A model generated the notes under the pieces. That model worked only from the letters and a program-made list of their open reading frames with translations, was not told the DNA's origin and searched no databases. Below, piece after piece: positions 22,586 through 34,133 of a stretch of DNA of 64,000 nt (the stretch's first letter is position 1; every line of letters starts with the position of its first letter). This DNA is from Artemisia argyi (lineage: Eukaryota > Streptophyta > Magnoliopsida > Asterales > Asteraceae). The position numbers and the translations under genes were made by a program. Where the stretch lies: NCBI GenBank assembly GCA_030686995.1, contig CM060696.1, positions 110,914,949 through 110,978,948 of the forward strand, given 5' to 3'.

Positions 22586-23308
22586 TTATGATAGTATCAA
22601 GTATATTGAAACCACTATTATTGAAACCATTACTACATCATTGATAGTATCAAGTATATGATATGGCTGAATCAAAGTCCTAATCTTACACTTGTGACTA
22701 CTACTACCTGTAATCGTCATCATATTGCTGTTTTCTCCTTCACAGCTTCTATCTGAATCACCCTCTAACTCTCCTTCCTTTCTCGTTATCGCAGCCCAGT
22801 GACCCCCTAAAGCCTGGAGGGACCCAAACACCTTCTTGCAACTTGTGCACTCGAAAATTCCTGGTTGACCCATCTCTTCATAACTACCTATCCGTGTTGG
22901 ACCGTTGGCAAGCATCAACAAGCACGAGTGCACGCCGCCACCTACCTCTAGCTCTTCATTAGTCGTCACGACAGTCGAATCACCACCATGATCTGCCACC
23001 ATAAGCATCGGGGATGGTGGATTAATCCCACGTCACGTCCTCTCAGGGTGGCAACACATGTGACCAAAAAGGGCCTTCCATGACCAAAACATCTTCCCGC
23101 ATTCAGTGCAGGGAGTACTGATCTTCGGAGCATTAGGGTCTTGTTGCTTTGTATACTTGGGCTTGGTTGAACTCGCGTGAACACCACCACCCACAACAGC
23201 GTTCGTGTTTTGGGGTCTCATCATCTTTGTTTGTTTCTTTCTCACATTCTGTTGATTGGTACGTGGGATGTATTGTATTGAATGGACAAGCTCTGGAAAA
23301 GTGGACAT
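22586..23308 (-). pseudogene. ZAT-type C2H2 zinc-finger protein, premature stop
   Basis: The minus frame from the ATG at 23308 to 22586 (about 240 codons) is open except for one TGA at 23035-23033. The first finger (CTECGKMFWSWKALFGH..CH) continues PERT, then the stop, then RGINPP. Plant ZAT proteins carry a Trp at this place (PER.WRGINPP), so a single TGG-to-TGA change is likely. The second finger (CTSCKKVFGSLQALGGH) keeps the plant QALGGH signature but has Ile where the last zinc-binding His is expected. Family members are nuclear transcription factors, often stress-responsive repressors; I do not see a clear C-terminal EAR motif. A stop lies directly before the ATG. Without readthrough the product would be a 91-residue one-finger peptide. 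Confidence 0.8.
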
Positions 23309-23565
23309 TCAAGCGGAAAATCTCTTGCCCGTCCGAAGAAGGCCAGAGTTGCATAACTGATGAAGTTACAGATGTACGGGGGCGAGTGGTTTCTTAACTG
23401 ATGAAGTGCTACAGGTAGAACCCATGATCAATCCAGAAACATATAATACTCACATTAAGAGCAGTTTGAAGGTACGAATAGTTTGGGGATTATATGCATG
23501 AAAAAAGGATTGCTTTGTAAATTATTTGTTTTAAATAAGTTAATAGCGAAAACATAACAACAAAG

Positions 23566-23655
23566 TCTGCTGTAGCACAATTATTCAATTGAATTAAAGA
23601 ATGTTTCGGCTCCTACCCTGGCTAGGAGTCCCAGGTTCGAGTCCTGGCAGCAGAC
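23566..23655 (+). tRNA. tRNA-like sequence (probable tRNA pseudogene)
   Basis: The seven outer bases TCTGCTG and CAGCAGA pair perfectly as an acceptor stem. The T arm is canonical (CCAGG, TTCGAGT, CCTGG) with a perfect B box GGTTCGAGTCC. A hairpin ctccta/taggag with a 7-nt loop occupies the anticodon-arm position. The D-arm region is too long (about 36 nt) and the A box is poor. A T run follows at 23664. The anticodon cannot be assigned safely. Confidence 0.45.
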
Positions 23656-23711
23656 ATGTTACTTTTTTTAAAAATTTTTTGCCAATAAGTGGGTGAAAAA
23701 AGTAAAAAAAA

Positions 23712-23785
23712 TGGCCCATGCAGGTCTCGAACCTGCGACCTTCGCGTTATTAGCACGACGCTCTAACCAGCTGAGCTAATAGGCC
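23712..23785 (-). tRNA. tRNA-Ile (anticodon AAU)
   Basis: Read on the minus strand, the 74-nt sequence starts GGCCTATTAGCTCAG and ends CTGCATGGGCCA. It folds as a cloverleaf with acceptor pairs GGCCTAT/ATGGGCC (one G-U), D arm GCTC/GAGC, anticodon loop CTAATAA giving AAU, T arm GCAGG/CCTGC and discriminator A. CCA is not encoded beyond the final A, as usual for nuclear genes. A run of T residues (minus strand, 23710-23703) directly follows as a Pol III terminator, and CAA occurs just upstream, a frequent plant tRNA start context. Confidence 0.95.
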
Positions 23786-24679
23786 CATTTGATGTTTCAT
23801 GACTTCATCTCGATTTTACTGGTCGAATTCTGTCGAGTTATAAAAAGATAACGTATTCATTTTGCATTCTTAAGGTATGTGCAGTTCTACAACATGACAA
23901 ATGGAATGCATGTGTTTATAGTTCTGCTTTCTTCAGTGGTTTATTTCCGGATCCTTTATGGCTAGTTTGTATTCTTGAAGGCTTCTAAGGGCTCGAGATA
24001 TGTAGAAATTTGGTCTTCATTATAAAGTTCACAGAATTTATCCTTAAATTAGCAGGCATACTACACTTTCCTTCACGTTACTGTGCCCTGACGTTTTTCT
24101 TGTTATTTGTTTCTATGTTTTAGGATTCAGGTATGTATAATTCTTAACCTTTCATTAAGTTTAATTCTTTGTAATAGGATTCTTAATTCATGTGACATGA
24201 AATTCTTAAAGTTTTATAAACATCACGTAAGGTTCAAGATATTAAACATTTTCATTTCAGGAGGCATGAAATATATTTCCACTATGGTTTGCAAAAGTAT
24301 GAACCTTTTCATCATACTATAAACCTATTTATAAACCACTATAGTCCTATAGTGAATGATCTAACATCATATAATGAAAAAAGATAGGTTCATCATAATT
24401 CATAAGTTATACTCCGTATATATAAAAAGATAGACTAATTAAAATGAAAAAAAAGTTGTTAAATTACATTAATTATGGTCTACTAGTATAAGGCTTTCAT
24501 GACGTTTTGTTACGGCATGCGAACCATACAGACAACAACATAGTGTTTATTTCAACTTGTCACAAAATTAAACAGCCGAAGTATATAACGAAGCATAATT
24601 TCATTTTCTCCAACCAATGTGGGATTCAAACCTCAAAACAAGCCTCACATAATTAGCCCCATAAATGTTCTTTCATGCC
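23786..24679. other. Spacer without recognised gene
   Basis: The DNA is AT-rich and unremarkable. The short open frame at 24107-24322 has no familiar motif and biased AT codons, so I do not call it a gene. Confidence 0.6.
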
Positions 24680-24845
24680 CCATAACTCACTGCCTTAACA
24701 GTGCGTTAAGAACATAACTTGGTGCGTTAACGTGGTTATAACTCACGACCCCTGTAAGATAACACACCACGTTAACAAGTTGCGTTATAGTATAACTCGG
24801 GGTGCAAGGTCACGTTACCTCATGCTCTAAGGCAGGTTATCTATA
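24680..24845. repeat. Nested inverted repeat, possible MITE
   Basis: Outer words 'ataactcactgcctta' and 'taaggcaggttat' are inverted relatives, and inside them GTTAACGTGGT and ACCACGTTAAC form an exact 11-bp inverted pair. The layout suggests a small foldback element, but no target duplication is clear. Confidence 0.35.
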
Positions 24846-25049
24846 TTGAAATGATGGTAACATTTAACTGGAGAACACCAACAATTTTATCCCAATTCTC
24901 ACCTAAATGAAGATGGTATATTATGTTATAATTAAGTTTCTCTTAAAAAGTCTGCATAAAAGCAACTTCAAAACAGAAGCCAAAATATTTTAATATGTCA
25001 TTGTGTTTTGCTATATGTTTTTTTAGCCTCAACCGAATTGACCCGAACC

Positions 25050-25119
25050 TATGGGCGGAGATAAAGGGGCACAAGGGGAAGGTGCCCCTTTAGCGAAAAA
25101 AATTATAGTGTAAATGTTC

Positions 25120-25168
<49 letters not shown>

Positions 25169-25251
25169 CCTCTCTACATACCAATTTATAGTGTAGTTTC
25201 TAAAATTTATCAAAGTGTGCCCTTCGATCAAAATTTTCTGACTCCGCCCCT
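25050..25251. mobile_element. Non-autonomous hAT-like MITE
   Basis: The ends read atgggcggag and ctccgcccct, inverted copies of GGGCGGAG, flanked by the exact 8-bp duplication cccgaacc (25042-25049 and 25252-25259). An 8-bp duplication is the hAT signature. The interior holds a run of about 47 T and further inverted words (ggtgcccc, gtgccc). It has no coding capacity. Confidence 0.8.
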
Positions 25252-25259
25252 CCCGAACC

Positions 25260-26539
25260 TGACCCATCCTACTCGACTAACACTTTTACAATAAAAACAT
25301 ATTGATGTTAGCAATTTTTTAATCATTTTACTTATACGCACATGCGGGTTTTTTAAAATTTTTTGAATCATATATTTTTATTTATTAAAAAAAAATAATT
25401 TAAATATTTGTTTTGTTTGATTTATGATGTTTAATTATAATTTTTTATTATTAAAGATAATTATTTAAAAATTTTAATCCTATTATTAATTATATCTTAT
25501 CTATATTTTTTGTATTTAATTTCTACTTGCGTTAATTGTATCTTATCTATATTTTTTGTATTTATCTTCTACTTGTGTTATAAATAAATATAAAATGTTA
25601 CATAAGAAAATAATATTTTTTTAAAATACAATTATTACTAAATAAGGTATGAATTGATTTTTTTGAAATGGAAAATTCACAATAGGGGTTTTGTTTTATT
25701 ATATAAAAGATTTGAGCCGACCCGTATCCGAATTGACCATAACCCGAGTTCTAAATAAAGTCGGATTCTGATTCGCTCAAACCAATTGACCCGACCCAAC
25801 AAACACCCTTACACCACTCAGGCACTCACCATAAGCTTTAAATATTACTCCATGGCTACCCGATTAATCCATCACCACCCCACTCCGCCAAAACCTTAAC
25901 ATTCACACTTCCTCCACCACCGCTATTTGTCTTACTTAGATTTTCCCAACCATCCATTCAAAAGCAGGTATTATCTTTCAATAATCAATAAATACTACTC
26001 TACATATTTTGGTTAGCGTATGATAAAATGGTGGGAAAATAGGCTTATAAACCCCCGGTATATTTATTAGCTCATAAGCCTATGGTTTATAAGCGTACCT
26101 AAACACTTGATTAGCTTATTTTGGCTATATAAACTCATAAGCCCTTTATAAAAGCTAAAACAAACACCCTCCCTAAGGTCTCCCAAACAAGCCACAAAAA
26201 AAAGAGCTTATCAACACGCCCCCTAAATAAGCTTATCTGAACACTAAAATAGTCTTTTTATTTTTTTATTTTTTTGTTTAAGCCTAAACCAAACACCCCC
26301 TTTGCCATCCTTTACTGTCTATTAGGCATTGAAAAGTAAATGAAGTCATTAATTATAGTTAAATAACATTGCACGACAGTTACAAGTGTTTTTGTTGGTA
26401 GGAAAAGTATATAGGATTCAGATGATAAGGTGACCGGACAAGTCATTAAACTTAGTTATAGTTGAACATGCTTACAATTCAGTTTTCGTTACTGATTTGA
26501 GATGAATGATTGCTCTTATTAATCTAGATTCGGGAGATA
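25260..26539 (+). other. Upstream region of F-box copy 1
   Basis: The first half is very AT-rich with partial duplications ('ttatcttatctatattttttgtattta' twice). From about 25830 it resembles 37840-38600 upstream of copy 2, including 'aagccctttataaaagctaaaacaa'. The shared word gcaggtattatct looks like the donor of a 5'-UTR intron in both copies. Confidence 0.45.
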
Positions 26540-27873
26540 ATGGGTTCTGAAAATGATAAGAAGCGATTGGCTGTACAAGTGGATAGACTAAGCAGCTTGC
26601 CTGATGATCTTATTCATAATATTCTCTCGTTTAATGACACCCTAGATGCTGTTAAAACCAGTACTTTGTCATCTAGATGGAGGTTTATCTGGATTCCAAT
26701 GACGTGTCTTGCTTTTTCAAGTGAGCATTTTCCAAATTTGCGCAAGTTCTCAAAATTTGTTAAACATGTTCTCTCTGGCCGCGATAATCAAAGGGAAGTG
26801 TCTTCTGTGAAGCTCACTTTTCATGGAAAGGTTAGCCAAGTGATGGTTAAAAGAATTATCGAGTATGCATGCTCTCACAATGTCCAACAACTCAATATTA
26901 CATGCTTGGTTGATAGAGTTATTGAGTTTCCTCTATCTCTCGTTAATTCTCAGACTCTCAAACATCTTAATTTTAAGGGGGGTTGTTGCGTTTGGAAAGG
27001 TTATCAGAGAGGTTCTGTGACCCTTTACATCAACATGGGAGGTCCCTGCTATAACCACATTGCATCTTAATGAAATCACACTGTCTCATGACATTGCTGA
27101 TAATTTCAGTGGGCTTATCTCCAAGTGTGTGAACTTGAAGAATCTCACCTTAAGTAGCTGCAAACTGGTGGGATCGAATAATATTGATTTCAATATTTTT
27201 CATTCCCAACTATCTAATCTCACTATAGACAAGGTATGTTGGAATGTGAGATTGCTCAGTGTGTCTGCACCTAAACTCAAGAATCTCATTATTAGAAAAC
27301 ATACAAATTCTTCAACCGGGATTATGATCTCTGCGCCTGACCTTGCCTACTTGCTCCTTCAATGCTATAACTTTTTAAAGTTCTCTGCTGACGATTTCCA
27401 TTCTTTGGAGAAGGCGGATATCTCTATTAGCGAACCATACAGGGAAGACCCTCAAAATATTGTTGGTCTTTTTCAACTTCTTCACGGTGTAAAAAATCTG
27501 ACACTTAACTTGGAAATTCTCGAGGTATATAGCTATTGGTTCCTAATGTTTATAGAGTTGTAATTCCCAAAACATTAAAACAGATTTAAGCAAAACAAGT
27601 GTGGCTCTTTTTCATATCGAGTCCTTATAGGAGTAAAAATATAATTGGAATATTATGATTGTGTTGTAATTTTTTCTGCAGTATCTTTCTTCATCTGTGG
27701 AAATAATTTCGCATCAGCCTTCTCCATTTGCTAACTTAAAGAGTTTAGAGATTTATCCTAAAATGGTAGAAAAGTGGCGGCTTCCAGTGCGGATAGTAAA
27801 CATGTCTACGGAAGTCAAAAACTATTTGCTAGATAGCTCTTCTGGGGCCACCTTCACAATGGTTACACGCGAG
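26540..27873 (+). pseudogene. F-box/LRR protein, copy 1, frameshifted
   Basis: The frame opening at the ATG at 26540 begins with a clear F-box (LSSLPDDLIHNILSF..TLSSRWRFIW, residues 13-55), then leucine-rich sequence. Near 27000, in a stretch where it diverges from copy 2, the frame shifts by one and ends at 27070, while the matching LRR frame continues from 27060 to a donor at 27525. The intron 27525-27681 is followed by an in-phase exon 27682-27873 that ends at another donor (GAG|GTACTT). Copy 2 has all this in one frame. Such proteins are usually substrate receptors of SCF ubiquitin ligases. A single shift suggests recent loss; a short alternative intron near 27000 is possible but no clear pair of splice sites is seen. 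Confidence 0.7.
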
Positions 27874-28808
27874 GTACTTACATCAAGTATACTCTTATCT
27901 GCCCTGCATCATACTTATAGCAGCAATTAGCAAACAAAATTAGATCCTCGTGTTAGGTTTTCAAATGTAGATATATGATGTTACCTTGGTTTCATTTTTT
28001 GGAACTACGGTAAACGTGTAGACAACTAGACATCTTCATTTTGTGATAGCTTGCAAAGGAAGCTAGGTTGAATGTTAGTTTTTTTCGCTACAGCTGTTCC
28101 ATATGGCCCAAAAACACATATGATATGGATGTCAGATGTCTTAAAATCGTAGTTACTATGCTGAACTTTACATATAGTGTTTCCATTAGAGAGTTGGATC
28201 TTTTGCTTATGTGCTAGTTTCTGAGACCTCTTTTCATTGGAGTGGCATTGGGTTATAAGATACCTCACTCTAACCTGCCTTTTGAGTTTTGACATAGCTG
28301 AGTAGGGTCAGCCTGCGTCATTGGCCAAATTTAGTTGGGCACCACACTTAAAGAAAAAGATGTCAGATCTGTTAAAAGAAATTTTGTTTGTCCAGTACTA
28401 GGAATTGTAAAAGCATATGAATGGTTTTGTGAACTGTGAAATATATTTAAGCAATTTATGAATTTTCCAATTTATTCTTAGTATTATAATTGTAACACCT
28501 TGTTTCAACTACTTTCATGACATTTTATGGCAATCTCTATTTTAAACAGAATATCATCGTATTTTGTTTTCGTTGATTTCAATTAATTTACTTTCACCAT
28601 TTTCTCCAAAATGATTACCTACTTTAGATATCTTTTCCGGAAATAATGGAGGTTGCCTAAGACTGCTTTTAAAAGAAAAGGTGATTGCGTAAAATGAACG
28701 TGAATAAAAATGATGATTGGTGTCAAATTTTATTGTGTGCGTTGCAACCCTTTAGGGAAGCTAAAAATTAGCTTAGAAGATTTATAGTAGTTATAACTTG
28801 TGAAGTCG
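27874..28808 (+). other. Spacer or intron between F-box and coiled-coil parts, copy 1
   Basis: The F-box exon ends at a good donor, so this may be a large intron. The same arrangement occurs at 40745-41817 in copy 2. I could not find an acceptor that keeps phase with the coiled-coil frame in both copies. Confidence 0.4.
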
Positions 28809-29417
28809 ATGTATGTGTTTGCGCTATCTGCAAAAGATATGATTCTGAGAATTGTAACTCCGCCTCTTGTTTTTGACAAAATCAAGCCAACTATGATGAC
28901 ATTTATACGAGATCGTAGAACAATCATATCATCAGTGTCTACTTATGTTTCCTATGAGCTCTATTGCATCATGCAGGAGATTATAGCAGAGAGGAATGCC
29001 ACGCACGCGAAAAAACGTATGGCCGAACTACAAGTGCGTCTAGAGCAAGAGAAAGCTGATATCGAGACCAACAGGGCTCATATTGAGCAAGAAAATGTAC
29101 CAATGGAGAGCCGCAACGCATTGATGGATGATGAACAGAATGAACTAGATGAGAAGCTGCAGATCGAGGGAAACGTGGCACATATCAATAGCTGTTGGGA
29201 GAGTTTAGGTGAGCAGATTAAGCAGGGGAAAAAGAAGATTGATGACATCGTTTGTGAGTTGCGCTATATTAAAAATTTGATGACAAAGCTGCCTGCATCA
29301 GACAGGGCTGAGATGCAACTATGTTTTTCTAGTCTGTATGCACAAGCTGACATTGTCATGCGCAAGATAAGAGATTGCATGAAGATCCAATTAGATGAGC
29401 TAATCAAAGAAATTTAA
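28809..29417 (+). CDS. Coiled-coil protein, copy 1
   Basis: From the ATG at 28809 the frame gives about 202 residues. An N-terminal part (VFDKIKPTMMTF..SYELYCIMQEI) is followed by about 110 residues of charged coiled coil rich in Glu, Gln and Lys (QEKADIETNRAHIEQEN). A short helical C-terminal part follows. I recognise no family and assign no function. Compared with copy 2, the last residues diverge: a small change near 29400 gives an early stop after LDELIKEI. The sequence follows an F-box gene in both duplicated copies, so it may be a distal exon of that gene or a partner gene with its own start. There are no membrane segments or metal-binding motifs. Confidence 0.5.
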   Translation: MYVFALSAKDMILRIVTPPLVFDKIKPTMMTFIRDRRTIISSVSTYVSYELYCIMQEIIAERNATHAKKRMAELQVRLEQEKADIETNRAHIEQENVPMESRNALMDDEQNELDEKLQIEGNVAHINSCWESLGEQIKQGKKKIDDIVCELRYIKNLMTKLPASDRAEMQLCFSSLYAQADIVMRKIRDCMKIQLDELIKEI

Positions 29418-30682
29418 ACATCTGCTTCCATGAACTTGCTACAACATTGCTGTCGTCTTCTTAGCAAATTGTTAGCTTGATTTCCCTTGCGCTCAAAAGT
29501 GATAACTATAAACAAAATGTCAACTGTTGGTGCTACTTTTTTTCCTTTTGTTTTGATCCCAGGTCAGGTAATTTTTGTGATTACGACAATGCAATAGTCA
29601 ACTACCTGCTAGTGCAACTTGGAATGTAAATTTATAAACTTCTGACACTTTGGACTCAACTAGCAAAGGGACATGTGTTATTATTGCTATCATGCAAAGT
29701 CAATATGATCAAGTGAATTTGGGTTGTAATTTTGTAATATCCTCTATGCATTGCTGTTTCCTAGCATTGAGACATTTTGTTAAAGGCATTAGTGTGTTTG
29801 ATCTTGATGTCATCTTGTTGGTGGTTACTCAGTTGCTAGTTAGGTTTCTCAATAAGAGCACAAGGTGTAGTGCTAGCTCAAGCTCTTCATTTGGGGTCCA
29901 CGAATGTCATATCACCTTAAATACTCTTCACAACTAACCCCCTCACTAACGACTAACCTTAACTTACACATTTGGGGCCACCATTTACACCTTTATTTTA
30001 TTTTCCACTCAAAAAAAAAAAAAAAAAAAAAAAAAAAGTACAAATGTCAGAATTTTGATTCGTCGTGCAGACGAGCAAGAACAAAGTGAAGAGGGGTTGA
30101 GGAGGGGGGGGGGGGGGGGGTGCAATGACTAGCCATGAAGAGCTCCACCTAGGAGTGGCGAAGGGAGATGGCGAATTGCACCTTGTGTTCTAAATAAAGA
30201 TCGGGGGTAACATTGTTTCTAAAGGTATTTGCTTATCCCAAGGTGTTTCTAAAGGCATTAGACTATAACTGTAGGATTTTACCTTTGTTTATGTCTCTTT
30301 TAGTAGTGATTGATAGTTTCCATTATTAATTTTAGTGGTAAATGTAGCATGTCCGTAGTAGTTAGTAGTAAACGTAGGATCAGTAGTTAGCATTTAGCAT
30401 TAACAATAAGTAGTAGCAGTTAATACTTAGTAGTTGTAGTAGTTGACAGTAGTTGTTTGCTTAATAAAATCATTTGGTAATATAACTCTAGTTATAAAAT
30501 GTAAAATGACATAAAAAAACATATCCAATAAACAAATTAGAAAAATGTATATACAACTTAATACACATAACTAGATTTGGTAACTTAACTCTAAAATGTA
30601 AAAATGACATAAAAAACATATCATTTCAAATTAAAAAAATTTGAAAGGATCAATTGCATATATACCTACTAAAACTTGCATA
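29418..30682. other. Downstream spacer of copy 1 with homopolymers
   Basis: It contains a poly-A tract (30010-30036), a run of 17 G (30104-30120), a run of 'agtagt'-like trinucleotides at 30340-30470 and a partial local duplication around 'aatgacataaaaaacatatc' (30500-30630). I see no gene. Confidence 0.6.
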
Positions 30683-31529
30683 TCTATAATCTATAACTAT
30701 ATAATAAACGAAGGTTTTTTACAAGTCCTTTAAGTACCCCACATTAAAAATTCGTTTAATGTTGTGATGTGGATTACCTTATTTAGCGAGAATGTACAAA
30801 CAATCCACTGCACAAATCTTTAGGAGAAAGTCAAGTGAAATAGGCTCCTCCTTCGGTCTTCACAAGCATTTAATCCGAAAAACCTTTCCAAAAATCTTAA
30901 AAATTCCTCTGCACGATTCATCAAAATCAGTTTCAATACTAATTCAAAATCACATTCAATATCAATTCACAGTCACAATTGCAAATTAAAACACACACAC
31001 AATTGCAAATTAAAATGCCAGCATCACTCAAGATAAAGTTCAAGATTTTGATATGATTATATCTCGAGTCCATATCAGTGGTAATGCATAATTTCTATGT
31101 TTTTTTAGTTTTTTTCAATAAAATATTGTGCCGATTGATTTTGTTAAATAACTTTCGGTTGTTATAATATATTTTTTTTTTCAATTTGATATGCAGGGAT
31201 AATTTATATATTTGAAATCAGTAAAAGAGAACAGTTGAAAGATACGAAACATGTTTTCCAGGATTTAACGGTTAGTATGTGTTAAGCATTTTTTTTTAAT
31301 GAATCGGTTTAAAAAATTAGGGCCTCTTTATATCTGTCGACTGCATACGCTTTTTTTGACGGTCGCATAGAAGATGTTCGATGGAATGTTTAAAAGAAAG
31401 GAAAATGTGGGAGGTAATCATTTGTGCATTGATTTAGTATTTAATCATTTGAGCATTGTTTTAGTGTTTTAGTTAATGGATTAGCAAGAGTCGAAAACTG
31501 CTGCAATGCATTATATGGCGCTGTCTCAG

Positions 31530-31589
31530 GTTGCTTGGATTCCAGAGATGAATATATTGGTCTCAGGAAGCTGGGATAAAACTTTTAAG
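31530..31589 (+). pseudogene. Captured exon fragment of a RAE1-like WD40 protein
   Basis: The frame reads VAWIPEMNILVSGSWDKTFK and stops at a GT donor (31590), so an exon border has been captured. The SGSWDKT motif preceded by WIP.MN is characteristic of plant RAE1, an mRNA-export WD40 protein. Only 20 residues remain. Residues before it (LSQ) may belong to another exon. Confidence 0.6.
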
Positions 31590-31906
31590 GTATAAATATT
31601 TTTTAATATTGTTGATTTTTAGGATGTTTTTTCTGATTTTGTGACGTTGGTGGTGGATTTTTCTTAATAAGAATCAATCAGAGTTTCATTGGATACAACA
31701 AAGTGTTAACATTAACCATCAAATTGTATATAATTGATGATGGTGGTGGATTTTTCTTATAAGATTAATGGCCATCTTCCACACTCCTTTTATAGGATAC
31801 GTCGGTTATTATTCTGTATGTTGATTCTACATTTGTATTAATAATGTAAAGCCAAAGATAAAAAGAAATATATAAAATGAACTTATATATAAGTTTCAGT
31901 AAATAC

Positions 31907-31996
31907 GTGAACATCGCAGAGCATGCCTTGACGGGTCACAAAGTTGCTCTAAAGATCCACAAAAACTTGAGACAAAGGAACATGGACATTGCATAA
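31907..31996 (+). pseudogene. Captured fragment of SnRK1 (KIN10/KIN11-like) kinase
   Basis: The frame contains NIAEHALTGHKVALKIH followed by a diverged stretch and NMDIA before a stop. IAEHALTGHKVAIKI is the conserved start of the ATP-binding lobe of plant SNF1-related kinase 1, including the invariant Lys in the VALKI motif. Length is about 29 residues. It is a relic without function of its own. Confidence 0.7.
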
Positions 31997-34133
31997 AAGG
32001 TATATTAAACAAGTTTTTTGATGCCTCCTATTTATAAGTTATTTCTTTTAATCAATGTAAGTGTTCTTCTATTCGAAGGTTTTGTGACATGTTAATCGAA
32101 AATCCAGTCATGGTATTATGTCTGTCTTGACACTAGATAATCTTAGACTGTGGTGTACCTAATAGAATGAGGGAAAGTTTCATATCACATTATTATGTTT
32201 TCAGATACAATTTTGTCTATTTTATATCTTATAGAAGAGCTTCAGGTTAGATAAATAAGTTAGGTGGAGCTCGGGTAAACATATGTGTTGTTAGTAACAG
32301 AGCTTGATCACAGTACATGTGTATTCCCCATCACGCATTAGAAGATCACACAGTTTGAAACAAGAACATTGACCAAATACTTTTGCTATCCAGCTTTGTA
32401 TACTTGATACAGTGAGTAGATTTAATGCTTACAAAAAGTTTCCTTTACTCTTTAGTGTGTAGATTCTTAATAACGTAACAGTTTTGATGATGTACCAAGC
32501 TCATGTGATCATTTTTATAGTTCACTTAATAGGTAGAGTTAATACTAATACGATATTGTTATGTTGTTGATTATGGATTGAAGTTGCTTTTAAGTGTCAT
32601 GATCTTAGCTTTCTATATTTTGTCACCGTGTTAAAAAGCTTAAACCAGATTACTTATTAAGTTGCATCAGGTTGGATATTTTTAGTTGAAAGACCAATGA
32701 ATTGACTTACTGTTGCTACATTTGAAGCTAAATTTTAAGGTATAGTCTTGAAACAGTATTGTGATACATATTTAAGTTGAAAGCTTATAACTTATTTCTC
32801 TTCATCTCAATATTTTACAGGTATTCTTCATGATCAAGTTTGTCATTTTTTGATAAATAGAAATCAGATTTGCTTCATTTACGGGTTAGTTCAACTATCT
32901 TCTTTTTCATTGTATTCAGGTTAAGGGATTGTATGAACCCGCTTTTTGACAAAAAAAAATAAAAATAATAAAGTATATGCTTATTGATCATCTGAATATG
33001 AACGCTAGACATTATATAGTTACCATTTGAATTTTGGCCATAATTCCTATAAGTTATTACTCAAAAGCTGATAGTCTGGTCACTAATTGTGATATGATGA
33101 CTTATCACTATTTGCGAAGTAATGAAAAAAATCTTATGTTGCCGCAGGTTTTAGCACTTCTTGAGCATTGATTATGCTATTAAATTTTGCGGAAATATTA
33201 GTTTATAATACTGCTTATGTAAGTCTCTACTTCTTGCATTATTTCAAAGCTTTTAAGAAGATAAGCATTCTTTTTGTGTTTGGATGAAGCTCTTTATTTA
33301 AGTGCAAGGGGGTGTTTGGGATTGATCTTTTAAGTGCTTATTGCATACTTTTTCGTGTTTGGATGCATAAATATATTTGCAAGGGGTTTCAAGGAGTTTG
33401 AACGCAACTGCTAATTTCTTTTAGTTTAGAAGGAACAACTATCAAGTACTTAAGAATAAGCATGTTGGTACATGAAATCTATTGGTACCCAAGTGATCTG
33501 TTTCATTTTTAATTCAATTTTTTTTTATTTTACCCATTTTGATATGATAGAGGTATAACCTTGATCTCAATTACAAATTCTTTAACCTCATCTATTAAAT
33601 CATCACATAAGGATAATTTTCTTAGTATACACCATGTCTTTTGCCCCGTACTCATTCCACTTTACATCTGTAGGATAGTTCTATGATAAAAGTTCACTAG
33701 ATTGTTATGTTTATTTGCAATTGGTGTTATCTTTTGATTATCCATCGTATGCTTATTGTTTTAGTCCTCTTAAAGGGTGTTACCAGCTTGTGGAAGGGTG
33801 ATTCATGTCAAAGTCTCTTTTTAATTTTGGCCAGGCATGGATATGTGTACAAGTCAAATAAGGATGTGTAGTTAATTTCAAAGCACATGTAAATTGGTTT
33901 AGTTAGTTTTCTAGAGTAGTTGGATTGCCATTTTTTGTGTATGATTTTTGAATTGCTAAATTTTGAGTTATGGTCTTTATAAGATAATCAATGCTTTATG
34001 ATATTTGACTTTTGACTTTTGATTGTATGGGTTTTATAGGAAGTCAAGTTAAAAACATGGACTGTCAAATTGACATTAGCTTCGAATTGATGAAATGATC
34101 CTAATACTAGTATACTACGATCCTATACATAGC
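31997..34133. other. Helitron 1 interior without recognised genes
   Basis: The DNA is AT-rich with no frame longer than about 60 codons. Some parts may be introns or UTRs carried along with the captured genes, but I can identify no source. Confidence 0.5.

Larger units (their letters stand above)
25830..30350 (+). repeat. Segmental duplication, copy 1 (F-box plus coiled-coil locus)
   Basis: Gene order, introns and spacers match 37840-45490. Copy 1 lacks the SINE-like insert (38240-38414) and the 2.5-kb insert (about 42722-45262) found in copy 2. Sequence after 29770 ('gtgtttgatcttgatgtcatcttgttggtggttactc') corresponds to 45270-45490. Confidence 0.85.

Noticed and set aside
28026..28295. Minus-strand 89-codon frame between F-box and coiled-coil parts
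   Set aside because: The corresponding frame is not kept in copy 2 and no domain is visible.
30120..30480. agtagt-rich stretch as an ncRNA
   Set aside because: Degenerate trinucleotide repeat without structure or promoter signals.
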